Under the pieces are notes generated by a model. It made no database searches. It saw only the letters and a list, made by a program, of their open reading frames with translations, and was not told the origin of the DNA. Source: Ischnura elegans (lineage: Eukaryota; Arthropoda; Insecta; Odonata; Coenagrionidae). From it: a stretch of DNA of 64,000 nt. Shown here one piece after another: positions 11,170-21,702 of the stretch; within the stretch, counting starts at the first letter, position 1; each line of letters opens with the position of its first letter. The DNA is taken from NCBI RefSeq assembly GCF_921293095.1, contig NC_060258.1:8136607-8200606 (forward strand). Reading direction: 5' to 3'. The translations under genes were made by a program, and so were the position numbers.

Positions 11170-12928
11170 CTCAGGGAAAAATTTCTGCTGTGTAAGTCAT
11201 TTGGAACTGTCACCTATCTGCTTTGTACCACTGATTTGTATGTGCTTTTGAACTACTGTGGAATTGAAACACGGTACACAGCAGTTCATGACGTCTTAGC
11301 ATCCTACCATGTCATCAACTCATTTGTAACATATTTTGAACTGCCTCGGATTTCCATTGGAAACTGCTATGGGACTCATTTGGATTTAAATTTGGAACTC
11401 GTTTGTACCACTCGTTCATCCGTTTTGAAACTGATTTGTACCAGTTGGACACCCATTTGGAACTCATTTGTACACCATGCCACCTGCTTTGTAGCAGTTC
11501 TAGATGGCGTATTCAATTTTCTTGAAGTTTATTTTAGTCTGTTTCGGATATTTAGGCAAAATGACTATTACGAATGGAAGTGCGGCAGTGCCGCAATTTC
11601 ACTATAGCTCCATTGCTTTGCAAAGCAATAGTCATAAACGAAAGACCTTCAAGCTTGACAAGCTTAACACAAGTTTCATGTTTTCATATAGGGGAGTGAG
11701 GGGTAAGTCACTTTGGTGGTCAAGAAAGTCCTTATCGAGAGCTTAATTCCGATCTTACGTGGTTGATGTGGATCATTCAGTGTCCATTTTTGAGTGGAAT
11801 GCCTTCGTTTCTGGAAAATATTTTTCTTGAAAACCGTCATGTTAAATATCTGAAAATGCTATGGGAAATGCGAAAAAAGGCCTTTCCGGGTAATCGAACT
11901 TGTCAACCTCGACATTGAAATATATTTTCGAAGGAGGGATTCATGGCGAAAAAATTCAACCCTAAAATACGGATCCAAATATGGACATAAACCATTTCCT
12001 AGGGATCGCGAAGACAATACATCGGTATGTTTTATCATAGAGTAAGTATATTATATACTTACTCTATGGTTTTATGTATATTAATCTATGCAAAATACTA
12101 CTTTTCCGGTAATATCAAAGAACGAAAGCAATGAAAGAAAAGGTTGCAAATATGCCGTAAAATTCGCAATATTTATAATTGCGAAGTATACTTTGAAAGT
12201 ATAGACATTGAATTTTTACGATAATAATATACTTGGAAACGCAAAAAAACGCGAGCGCTATGAATTTGTTATTGAATACCTTTATTATACGCAACCAAAA
12301 TTCTCGGTACGTAGTGAAGGTAATCTCGTCGCATTTCAAATCGGACCCAAAAATACGATTTAAGCCACAAGGAAAATAGAATAATTTTTAAACTAATTCG
12401 AGTGATTATTTGGGAGTTCCGTTTCTATTAACTGACTTGCGATTATTTCTTATTAAACCACGTATGCATTTTTATTGCATATATTAAAGAATTTTCGTTT
12501 TCTCGACCAAACGTATCAGACTGAACCTGGCCATGGTATGTTGGCGCGTAGAAGACAGTTCCAAAACAAATGATCACGTATATAAATCGCATGGATTTGT
12601 TCACAAAGAATTACAAACGTATGGAAAGCCGTTATACATGAATCTTCTCAGTACACAACAGTTACAATACGAATGATGACGTCTGGAAATCCTGCCGAAT
12701 CGTTCAAACGTAGTTCCAAATGAGTAGAAAGCAGTTCCAAACGAACACACTCTGTACAAAGGAGTTCCAAAGGGGATCACAAATGAGTTACAAACGTCTT
12801 CATATTTCTAATTTTTGGTACAAATGAGTGAAAATGAGTTTCACAGCAGTTCCAATGCAGATTTTGGTGTTCCAAAGCAGTTTCAAAAGGCTTCCAAAGC
12901 AGTTGCAAAGCAAAAATTTTTCCCTGAG
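11170..12928. mobile_element. TIR element with arrays of TTTGGAACT and TTTGTACCA subterminal motifs
   Basis: The left end is CTCAGGGAAAAATTT and the right end is its complement, 1,759 bp apart. The left 300 bp holds repeated TTTGGAACT and TTTGTACC words. The right 370 bp holds their complements (AGTTCCAAA, GTACAAA) at similar depth. This mirror arrangement is typical of transposase-binding repeats in non-autonomous DNA transposons. The open frame at 11158-11607 is made of these repeats and is not a gene. No clear target duplication was identified, so the superfamily is unassigned. Confidence 0.6.
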
Positions 12929-13269
12929 TTCGTCTTTCCTTGGAATAGCCTTCCTTCACTTTTCAAGCTGGGACTCTGACTGAAAAAGTACCGTCATAAG
13001 ATATACATTTAGGTAATTAAAAAAATTAATTAAAGTACTGGGAATAACACTCAAAATTAGGAGCTGATAATTTCAGATTTGCTTTCAAACCCTATGACAA
13101 ACGACAACGACTCACGTACGTGTACTTACTTTGATTTTAAATAAAGTCCTGTTCTTCATACCATGAAGCTTATTATTCCTTATCGTATATGCGTTACCAG
13201 AATAGTACTGTGACATAAAATAGTTCCGTAGACCCATCTTTTCCTCATTAATATTAGATTTTTCAATAG
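12929..13269. other. Unassigned AT-rich sequence
   Basis: Nothing recognised, other than a pyrimidine-rich stretch at 13250-13269 that could serve as a splice acceptor for the next feature. Confidence 0.4.
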
Positions 13270-13409
13270 ACGTTCTACTACTACGGCAGTATGGCTACGG
13301 CTGGCTACGGGAACAACTAACAACAATGAACAACAACACAACGGCCATGGACAACGGCAATGGCTACCAAGCTGCCTACCTCGCTAGACCGGAATATGCC
13401 GGTGTGTAA
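13270..13409 (+). CDS. Candidate terminal exon or exon relic, Asn/Gly/Tyr-rich
   Basis: A TTTTTCAATAG acceptor-like sequence precedes a GC-richer island. In one frame its start reads Tyr-Tyr-Tyr-Gly and similar residues, then stops. In another frame its second half reads an Asn/Thr-rich segment ending in AYLARPEYAGV and a stop at 13407-13409. AATAAA follows immediately at 13410-13415. A one-base slip in the AAC repeat would join the halves. It could be a last exon, a relic or a processed pseudogene; no family was recognised. Confidence 0.25.
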
Positions 13410-13546
13410 AATAAAAAAATAATAATAATAGTGGAGTATTCTGCGAACGATACGAAATTGTTAGTGATATATTAAAACATAAGTTTTTCACATTTTTTGA
13501 TACAGAGGATGTATGATCATCGATTTTTACGGATACAATCAAGTTT

Positions 13547-13915
13547 ACGGCGGCATAATATTTAAATATAATGTGCATATTATTCGCATATTATGTGCAT
13601 AATCGACGGAATATTATTTGCATATTATGCCTATCCATTTATGCAACTTTCATACTGAATAGGATTTTTGAGTTTGCTGGGTGGCTGCTGATTTATGATT
13701 CTTATATGAATCATAATTAACGATGAAATGTTACTAACAATGTAATAATATACATATTATGTCAATATTATAGTAATAGTTTACGGCGGCATAATATTTA
13801 AATATTATGTGCATATTATTCGCATAATATGTGCATAATCGACGGAATATTATTTGCATATTATACCTATCCATTTATGCAACTTTTATACGGTATAAAT
13901 TTTGAGTGTGCTGTG
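13547..13915. repeat. Two direct ~130-bp copies of an ATAATATGC-type repeat
   Basis: Segments at about 13547-13680 and 13786-13919 are nearly identical. Each starts TTTACGGCGGCATAATATTT and ends TTTGAGTNTGCTG. They are related to the tracts at 8196-8486 and 10040-10530. Confidence 0.75.
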
Positions 13916-14110
13916 TGGGACTTATTCCATCATGATATAACAGGGCATTTTAGTGAAACTGTTGACTTCGTCGGCGCCGAAAGTCGATGGCGAGAAATGG
14001 AAAGGTAGCTGATGTGCATCTGAAATGTTTTATAGTTCATAACAAAGTGATACTTGCGTATAATATTGGCGAAAGCGTATACTCATGTGAAATGTGTATT
14101 CTTTTGGCAG

Positions 14111-14112
<2 letters not shown>

Positions 14113-14145
<33 letters not shown>

Positions 14146-14146
14146 A
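14113..14146. repeat. (AAAT)n tail of the LINE
   Basis: Tandem AAATA repeats on the plus strand are the (TTTA)n 3' tail of the minus-strand LINE, directly after its AATAAA. Such tails act in target-primed reverse transcription. Confidence 0.85.
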
Positions 14147-14373
14147 CTTTATTGGCTCTAGGAATCCTTTCCTTTGGAGCCTAAATTAATACATAATCAT
14201 AAACACTCAGGCTGAGAAGGTTAACATAAAAAAAAGAAGAAATCATGAAACACTTAACCAACCAACTCAAACAACCACCTGTATACAGATTTCCAAAGAC
14301 ATGAAACAAAATCGAAAACCATACAAAAAACATAAAAACCCAAAAATTGCAAGTTGCAGACGCTTATATAAAT

Positions 14374-17258
14374 TCAGGTATCATAAAAATAAAAAGAAAA
14401 CAAAGACTTTTTGAAATTATTGAATGTTGAGATATTTTTTAACTCTTGAGGAATCGAATTCCATACATGACATGAATTAATATAAAATGAATTTTGGTAC
14501 ATGGTTGTTTTATGAATAGGTACAATTAATTTATTTTTATTTCTTGTAAATCTTGTTTTTTTCATAAAGTTATCTATGTAAGGCTGGAAAATGTAACAAG
14601 GAGTTTCAGTTTTTAAAAGTTTATACATAAATAGACCCATTTGAAATTTTCTTCTTTTTTCAATTTTTAACATTTTTAATTCCTTATAATATGGAGTGAC
14701 ATGCTCATAATATCCAATGTTACACACATAACGCAAGATACAATTTTGTATTTTCTGTAATTTAGATATCTGACATTTATTAATGTTCGACATCACCAAA
14801 GAACAGTAATCAATATGAGGAATCAACAAAGCATTCTCTAGTTTGAGTCTCAATGGTATTGGCATTAGGTTACGGAAGCATTTTAACTGGTGCAAAGATT
14901 TAATTACCTTATTAGAAATGCATGCTATGTGTTCGTCCCAAGTTAGTGTTTTATTTAGAATAACGCCTAAATTTTTAACCTTTTCAGAATAATCTATTTC
15001 TACGTCATTTACTTGAATTTTAGGCAGTAAGCCGATGTTTATGGAAGACAAGACCTTGGCACTGCCTATTATAATGCTCTTAGTTTTCTGTGAGTTTAGT
15101 TTCAGACAATTTTTAGACGCCCATTCACATATAATTGAGATATCTTCGTTAACTTGTGCAATGGCGCTAGAGATCGCATTGCGATCGCAGTCAATATAGA
15201 TCTGCAAGTCATCAGCATATAGATGGTACTTACAATGACGTATCTTATTTGGGAGGTCCTGAATGTAAATGACAAAGAGCAATGGCCCCAGTATTGACCC
15301 TTGGGGGACCCCATGTTCGACAGGGAGTAATTCAGAATGTACATTGTTTTTCCGATCATTCACCGCCTGGAAACGTTGACTCAAGTAAGAACGGAACCAT
15401 TGTAAAACAGAAGTAGATATTTTCAAATTAGATAGTCTTTTAAAAGTATACTATGGTTAACACAATCAAAAGCTTTACTAAAGTCGAAGAGTACCAATAT
15501 TGTTATTTTCTGCTTATCCATTGAAAGTCTTATGTCATCTCTTATTTTAATCAATGCTGTTTGAGTACTATAACCTTTGCGAAACCCAGATTGAAAATTG
15601 TTTAAAAAATTATTTTTAGACAGATGTTCAGTAACACAATTAAACACGAATCTTTCAAGAGGTTTTGATAAGGCACACAGTATTGCAATAGGGCGGTAGT
15701 CAGACATTTCTACAGGATTGGGCTTCTTTTTAATTGGTTGAATGAGAGCAGATTTCCACAAGGAGGGGAAGTTAGAGTAATCTAACGAGCAATTATAAAT
15801 TGAAAGCAAAATTGGAAGAGCTAGATGAAGAATCTTTTTAATTACCTTAATACTGATTTCATCTACTCCCGAAGAGTTTGAATTTACCATTGAAATGTAT
15901 TTTAATAGTAGATCGGGGGTAAAATGAGGGAAATAAAGATTTTCATCGCTAAATTCACGCTCAATGCAAGTATTGACATCGAGACGCTCTTCCTCGTCTA
16001 TACAATGAGACGATGTGGAACTATTTAGAAAATAGGTATTAAGCTCATTGGGGGGGAAATTAATATTGGTGGGTTCATTTCTGGAATTTCCCAGACCCAA
16101 TCTTTTAATTTCTTGCCACAGAGAACGAGCGTCATATTTATCTGATAAGCAAGAAAAGAAGTAGTTAACTTTTGCATTATGCTGCATTTGCTTCACTTTA
16201 TTTCGGGAGACTTTATATTCATTGTATTTTTGAGCAGACCGAGTTCTTCGAAAGTGCCTACGTAAAGAATCTCTGTGACTCATGGCGTTTTGTATTTCTT
16301 GAGAGAGCCAGGGACATGGGTTACGTCTTAATTTTATTTTTTTAATGGGGGCGTGTCTATCTAAAAGACAAGTAAGGTGGGAATTGAATATTGCCACTTT
16401 TTCATTGACATCACGCGTTAAAAAGAAATCCTCCCATGATAGACCGTTCCAGCCCATTTCAAACATAACGTAATCAAGTTTAGCCAAATCCCGGAAACAG
16501 ATTTCAGGAGGTTTATATGGTGTCGGGTTGAAAATATAGTTCACATACACTAAGTCATGCTCTGATAGAAAGTTCACAGATTCTTGACCAAAGTCATCCA
16601 CTTTTCTGGCATCGTCAACAATGATTAGGTCAAGCAAAGTCTGACTTGATTCAAGAATATGTGTGGCTTGAAAAGAAGGCAGATGAAGATTATAACTAAA
16701 TAATAAATTCTTAAGATAAGCACTCTTACGTGTATCTTTAAGCACATCAATGTTGAAATCCCCACAAATAATGACATTTTTATACATAGGTATGTACTTA
16801 CATATTAAGGTTTCAAAATCATCACATACATAGCAACTATTTGGTGGTCTATACATAACTACAAACAATAACTTGCCATTAGCATTAGAGACATCAATAA
16901 ACATAAATTCAGGTTTTCGAGGAGTACCATCGGACTTTTCAAGGACTTTACAATTAAAGCGATCATGAATATACGCAGCCACACCACCACCAACTCTATC
17001 GAGTCGATCATTCCGAATTAACTGATAATTTTGGAGGTTCACCATATTATTGTTTATGTGTTCTTTCAGCCAGGTTTCGGATATTCCAATTAAATGATAA
17101 CTTTTTGCATAAAAATAATGTCTAAATTCATCAATGTGCGCAAATAAAGATTGAGCATTGACATGACATACACTAAGTTTTTGTGGCTCGCGTACAACAG
17201 TAGCTTTGGTGCTAAAAGGTAATGTGTTGATTTCAGAGTTTAAACGTGCACATGTATC
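14374..17258 (-). pseudogene. LINE ORF2: endonuclease and reverse transcriptase, one frameshift
   Basis: The N-terminal half is an apurinic-type endonuclease (SETWL, then CGDFNIDV and SEHDLVYV catalytic-region motifs). The C-terminal half is reverse transcriptase (FSKAFDCVNH, VPQGSILGPLLF and YADD near 15219). Reading shifts at an A-run (15438-15441 on the plus strand), consistent with one deleted base. The endonuclease domain begins at about 17200, upstream of the first ATG (17045). No in-frame ATG lies between it and the ORF1 stop, so the true start is unclear; the frame is open from the ORF1 stop codon. Confidence 0.85.
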
Positions 17259-18227
17259 CTATTTGACCCTCTGTAGGTCTTCTTCGGTGTTCACCTGGAC
17301 TCGATCGGCACCTTCACTTTTTCTTACATACACTTTTCCATTTCTTATCCAGACAAACTTGATTTTACCCTCCTTTCTTAGGCTGCGGGCTATGCTGTGT
17401 AGTTTTCTGTTAAGTGGGGTCAATGATTCATTTACATAGATGAGGGGATTCAGTGAATGGGGCTTCAAATGGGGCACATCTAAGTCCTTCAAGTATAAAT
17501 TTCTTTTCCTTTTACGTAGCTGGACAAATTCCTCTGCAACACGGGACCTCATGAAGCGTACTAAAATTGCACGGCTTGAGTTATCCGCTGAGCGACTACC
17601 AACGCGGAATGCATAGTCAATATCATTGATATCAACTTTTAACCCCAAAGATAATCCCGTTGCAATAACGAGGGAATCAACAACTTCAACGTCAGACGTA
17701 GGAATACCTCTTATCTCTACCACATTCCGCAATTGCTCCTGCTCAATTTGGTTTAAGCGAACTTCACAATCGGACAGTTTGCTAGTGAGAACTTTATTTT
17801 CACTCAAGAGCTCATCCAGCTTATTACTTAATTTTGAGAGGTTATCGTTAATAAGCTCAATAGACTTCGCGTGCTCACTCACAGATACCTGCCATGTAGA
17901 GATGGTATCCTTAAATGCAATCTGCTCGTCGTGGATGGAGTTGACGCGCAGCAGAAGGGTCTGCAACAGCTCCTTTGTGGTTTCCTCCTCGCCCGGAAGA
18001 GTAGGAGACGCAGCACGGATGCCTCTCACGGGGGTTTCCTCTCTGCGGTCTGTGCGATGTTTCCCAAGACATTTGCTGCAAGTCCACGGCTTTTGCAGAT
18101 CTAGGATTGTCTTGAAGTCCTCCTCAGTTAGAGAATTGCAAGACGGATGTTGCAAACTCTTGCATGCACTGCAGGAGAGGCTACAGCCGCGTTTTGTAGG
18201 AAGGCCACATATTACGCAATTGGGCAT
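17259..18227 (-). CDS. LINE ORF1: PHD-like zinc finger, coiled coil, RNA-binding C-terminus
   Basis: The protein is 322 residues from the ATG at 18227. Residues 1-50 contain Cys/His pairs (CVICG, CSACKSLQHPSC, CSKC) as in PHD fingers of CR1-type ORF1 proteins. The middle is a predicted coiled coil. The C-terminal 150 residues resemble the FP-like domain found in many insect ORF1 proteins. It probably chaperones LINE RNA. It ends in TAG and is in the same frame as ORF2. Confidence 0.8.
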   Translation of the reverse strand: MPNCVICGLPTKRGCSLSCSACKSLQHPSCNSLTEEDFKTILDLQKPWTCSKCLGKHRTDRREETPVRGIRAASPTLPGEEETTKELLQTLLLRVNSIHDEQIAFKDTISTWQVSVSEHAKSIELINDNLSKLSNKLDELLSENKVLTSKLSDCEVRLNQIEQEQLRNVVEIRGIPTSDVEVVDSLVIATGLSLGLKVDINDIDYAFRVGSRSADNSSRAILVRFMRSRVAEEFVQLRKRKRNLYLKDLDVPHLKPHSLNPLIYVNESLTPLNRKLHSIARSLRKEGKIKFVWIRNGKVYVRKSEGADRVQVNTEEDLQRVK

Positions 18228-18316
18228 TACGAGGCGAGCGAGAATAGGTCTCAAGCGAAAACCGAGCGACCGCGAACAACACGACCGTTCACCTTCACTG
18301 CCTGAGCGAGACTGTT

Positions 18317-20602
18317 GAATTTTTTTGTAATAAAATAAATCAGAATTTAGGATAAAATTTCCTTTAAAATGACGTATAGTTCATTATTATAGCATTCAGT
18401 GAAGCCAGGATATAAATTTGCAAAGTACAGCGGCACATCATTTTGACGCCGACAGTAGAAGAAAACGCTGTCTTCTTGGCTGGCACTCGAATGCATGAGG
18501 ATCAGCGTTGCTCTATATTTTCATATTTCCTCCCTTGACTTTAAACATCATGGAATTTCCTGTGTCCTTCCGTAAATGAAATTGAACAAGTGCCGTAAAT
18601 AATTTGAGTCCATCGTACCCATCGAGAAACACCGCTATCTCGATTTTTGTTGAAAAGTTGAGTTTTTATTCTACGGCGGCCGAATTATCGAAACATTTCA
18701 GTTTCAAGTTATTCAGTCAATGAAATATGGATATATTATTAATATTACAGTTATCTTCGCTCACATAGCATACGAGTTTATCATTCCGTTTATTATACTC
18801 TTATTTTTCCGTAACGCTCATCCGGACAGACGGCATGCATCGAGGCTTTTCTTCTAATTTCCTCCGTGGGAATGCAGACGATATTTTTTCTGGGGTGTTA
18901 TTGCACAGAGGAACAATGCACCACTTGTAATTTTCCCTTATTTCACCCATGTTCTCCTTTAAACGCAACGTGGCTCTTCCAAACCTGCAGTTACTGGGCT
19001 TGGATCTTGGACTCCTACTGAACTATGACGTCACGGCCTAAGATTAGTGGGGGCGGTATTTTTTAGCCCGCGAAACTCGGGAGACTTTTGGGAGTCATTT
19101 TCTAGTGTATAAACTGACTTTTAAGCGGAAAAAAGTATATTGCGGTACTAAGTGTTAACTGTAGTATATCAGCATACTGCTTATAAAAAGTATGCAATTT
19201 CCCTATAGATGGGTCATTTCCAAATATAAAAAAAACAGGCGATACAGAATGTTGATTTCCCTATGCTAAAAAGATTGAAAAAATATACTGTGGTGATAAA
19301 AATGATCAAAAAGTACTAAATAATACGACAAATAAAACATTTATTCACAAAACACAAAGCAATGTATTTGCATTCAATATTCCAAAATCTACTCACATAA
19401 CTGTAAATCAATTCTTGAGAACGAAAAAAATCCTCACCGTATGTTTTTTTAAATATTAAGTATTGTAGCAGCGAGCATCTATGATATGAATCTAGTTCAC
19501 TCCAAATATATTACTTATGATAAACAAAATATCCACCTGCAACCAATTTTCCCAAATCTTTTCAAACGACGGAAAATGAAACCACCTACTCATTGAAAAT
19601 ATTCCGCATCGATAATGCGTGTGTTTAAAGTGAATTTCGCCCAGTTAAAAATTCTTTATTTATCACAAAGCAATCCATTTGTTATAATTATTACCAATTA
19701 TCTCCAAACAATTACAAATTCACTGTTACGCATGTAAGAAATTATTGCGTACCGCTATTCAATTTCTCTGATGTTTAGCTTTGATAATAAATAATCCATA
19801 ATATAATAATCTTCCGATGATGTGAACTACACTTTCTTGAAAAATGTTTACTCATTGCAAAGCACTGCATTTGCCACCAATATTTTCAAATCTGCGTATC
19901 CATGACATTGTTCGTATTAATTTTCGTTTTACCCATCTCATTTAATTAATGATTAAGTAATTCCTGGAGTATAGGCCATGTTATATGATACCAAAAAGTT
20001 CTTAGCCAACGTTTCGGTTTATTTGAAAACTTGTTTAGGGATATGCATGAAAAAATGAGAATAGAATAAAATAAAATAACATACAATATTGATAGATAAA
20101 TAAAGGTTACAAAAAAGTTTTTTTACAATAACATAATTTTTAAAAATGAGGAGGGTATACACAAGAATTTTAACATAACCTTGGACCTAACGTAGTTTTG
20201 CACATATATGTTTATTGATAGTCGGTAACTAAGCTATTACTAAACATATTTACCATTAATTTCTAATAATTAAATGAAAATACATTTTGCTTAGGTTTTC
20301 AAAGTCTGTTTTTTTTTATATATCTGTTAGTTGATTTAGGTGTATGAACCTTTTCTTTGATTTTGTTCGTATTTAATGAGATTCTATTTTATTAGTAGAC
20401 GGCCATTAATTATGTGGGGTGATTTTGGGAATCCTCCTTAATTCCTTCCCTGTAGTGAGATTGTTTTCGACGCCATCCCTCTACGCCACGTGATTGTTCA
20501 CAATACGTATTTTCAGTGTAAACACGTTAATATATGCTTCATTGAGCTGGATTTATTTAAAAAAACAATTTTTTAAAATTATTTTTATTCGAGATTGGTT
20601 AA
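18317..20602. other. Unassigned AT-rich sequence
   Basis: There are no convincing genes. TGACGTCA lies at 19026-19033, 172 bp before a TTTCCCTA terminus-like sequence at 19198-19205, possibly the right end of another TSD-less element. A GCCAACGTTTCGG word occurs at 20012-20026. The rest is simple AT-rich sequence. Confidence 0.4.
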
Positions 20603-21302
20603 TAGGGTGGTTTCCTATTATTTTTTATTGCCTAAATCGAAAGATTATTACTCCTGGAGTACGTATTTTACGCTTTTAGATTTTTATTTGACGATATCTA
20701 TTTTTTGCAATTAAATGAAAAGTGAAAATTTTCAATCGCGCGAAAACGCGACCGGTAAGTATGAATGCTGGGAAAACTCCGTGTGACGTCGTTCTGGTTC
20801 CCGCTGCCGCAAGTGAGGTGACCTTGGGGCGAGGCTCTGAGTGCTGATACGACGCAGGATGCTAGCAGGTAGCTGAGTACCATGCTAGCTGGTAGCGCTT
20901 GGCTTAAATAAGGAATATTAACACCCCATCCAACAAAGGAAACTTTCTGACCATAGGCAGTTTTAATAGGTGATTATTAAGAGATGTTTCCCTGAGCTCT
21001 GTGCCCCATGTATGCATTGGTAACCTCAGACGATGTAAAACTCCTATCTTCTCGTATAGAAACTAGGTCCCTGTGACGTCACGTGGAGTGGCATCGCATG
21101 GGCCTTTTTCAAATGGGGATAAAATTGACCCTTGCCATTCGTCTAAACCGGTATTTCTAAAACCAAATAATTTGTATATTACGAATACACTAATGGTGGG
21201 TAACGAATCGTAATCAATGCCTTTCGTTTATAATGAAATACGTGCTCCAGAAGTAATAATCTTTCGATTTAGGCAATTTAAAAATAATAGGAAACCACCC
21301 TA
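20603..21302 (+). mobile_element. MITE family A, copy 1 (TAGGGTGGTTTCC tips), rearranged right end
   Basis: This copy starts TAGGGTGGTTTCC after AA and ends CCACCCTA before TT, with no target duplication. TGACGTCG lies 181 bp from the left end. The right end is an inverted copy of the left end (TAGGCAAT...AATAGG) in place of the usual right end, so this copy has two left tips. Family A averages 660-700 bp and has no coding capacity. Confidence 0.85.
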
Positions 21303-21510
21303 TTGCGTCAGGTACAGAAATTAGGTATAGAAAACATGTGAGATAAACTAGAAATGTGTAAAGGATTTGATTTTCCACTTGATGTCAGCACAGGAGAGAG
21401 GGTCACTCGTATCCCATGGCAACCAAGTTTTTGTGTATTTCTTCAATCAATATCTATATGTAGTTCTGTTTTGAAAAGAAATCACATGTGTACCCTATCA
21501 TAAAATAAAA

Positions 21511-21652
21511 AAAACTTGTTCTATTCAACATATTATTTTTAATTTTACGACCTGGGTTTCTGTATATCATGCTATCATCAGGATGACAGCATGATATGCA
21601 AAAACATATGGTCGTACTATTTAAAATAAAGTGTGGAATAGAACAAAGAATT
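21511..21652. repeat. Fold-back repeat centred on TATCATCAGGATGAC
   Basis: Arms of about 60 bp (outer word TTGTTCTATTC, its complement GAATAGAACAA) flank a loop near 21580. It is non-coding. Confidence 0.7.
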
Positions 21653-21702
21653 TCTATTTTGTGATGAAGCAGTTCTACAATGTAACGCCGGAGGCCGTGT
21701 CC

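Larger units (their letters stand above)
14108..18316 (-). mobile_element. CR1/jockey-type non-LTR retrotransposon, nearly complete
   Basis: On the minus strand a 5' UTR (about 90 bp) is followed by ORF1, ORF2, a short 3' UTR with AATAAA and a (TTTA)n tail at 14113-14146. Both ORFs are recognisable along their whole length. The only visible lesions are a one-base deletion in ORF2 and the arrangement of ORF1 and ORF2 in one frame separated by a TAG. Exact ends and target duplication were not resolved; the boundaries given are estimates of up to 20 bp. Confidence 0.85.

Noticed and set aside
11158..11607. 149-residue plus-strand frame
   Set aside because: It consists of the TTTGGAACT/TTTGTACC repeat array of a TIR element; no domain or homologue was recognised.
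8016..13919. A single 5.9-kb element bounded by CCCACACAGCACA inverted repeats
   Set aside because: Only 13-15 bp match, a third similar tip lies at 13664, and no target duplication was found, so the pairing may be chance among related repeats.
17626..18318. 230-residue plus-strand frame
   Set aside because: Antisense of LINE ORF1.
19026..19205. Right end of a fifth TSD-less family (TGACGTCA 172 bp before a CCCTA tip)
   Set aside because: The flank is TAGATG, not TT, and no left end was found; recorded only as a possibility.
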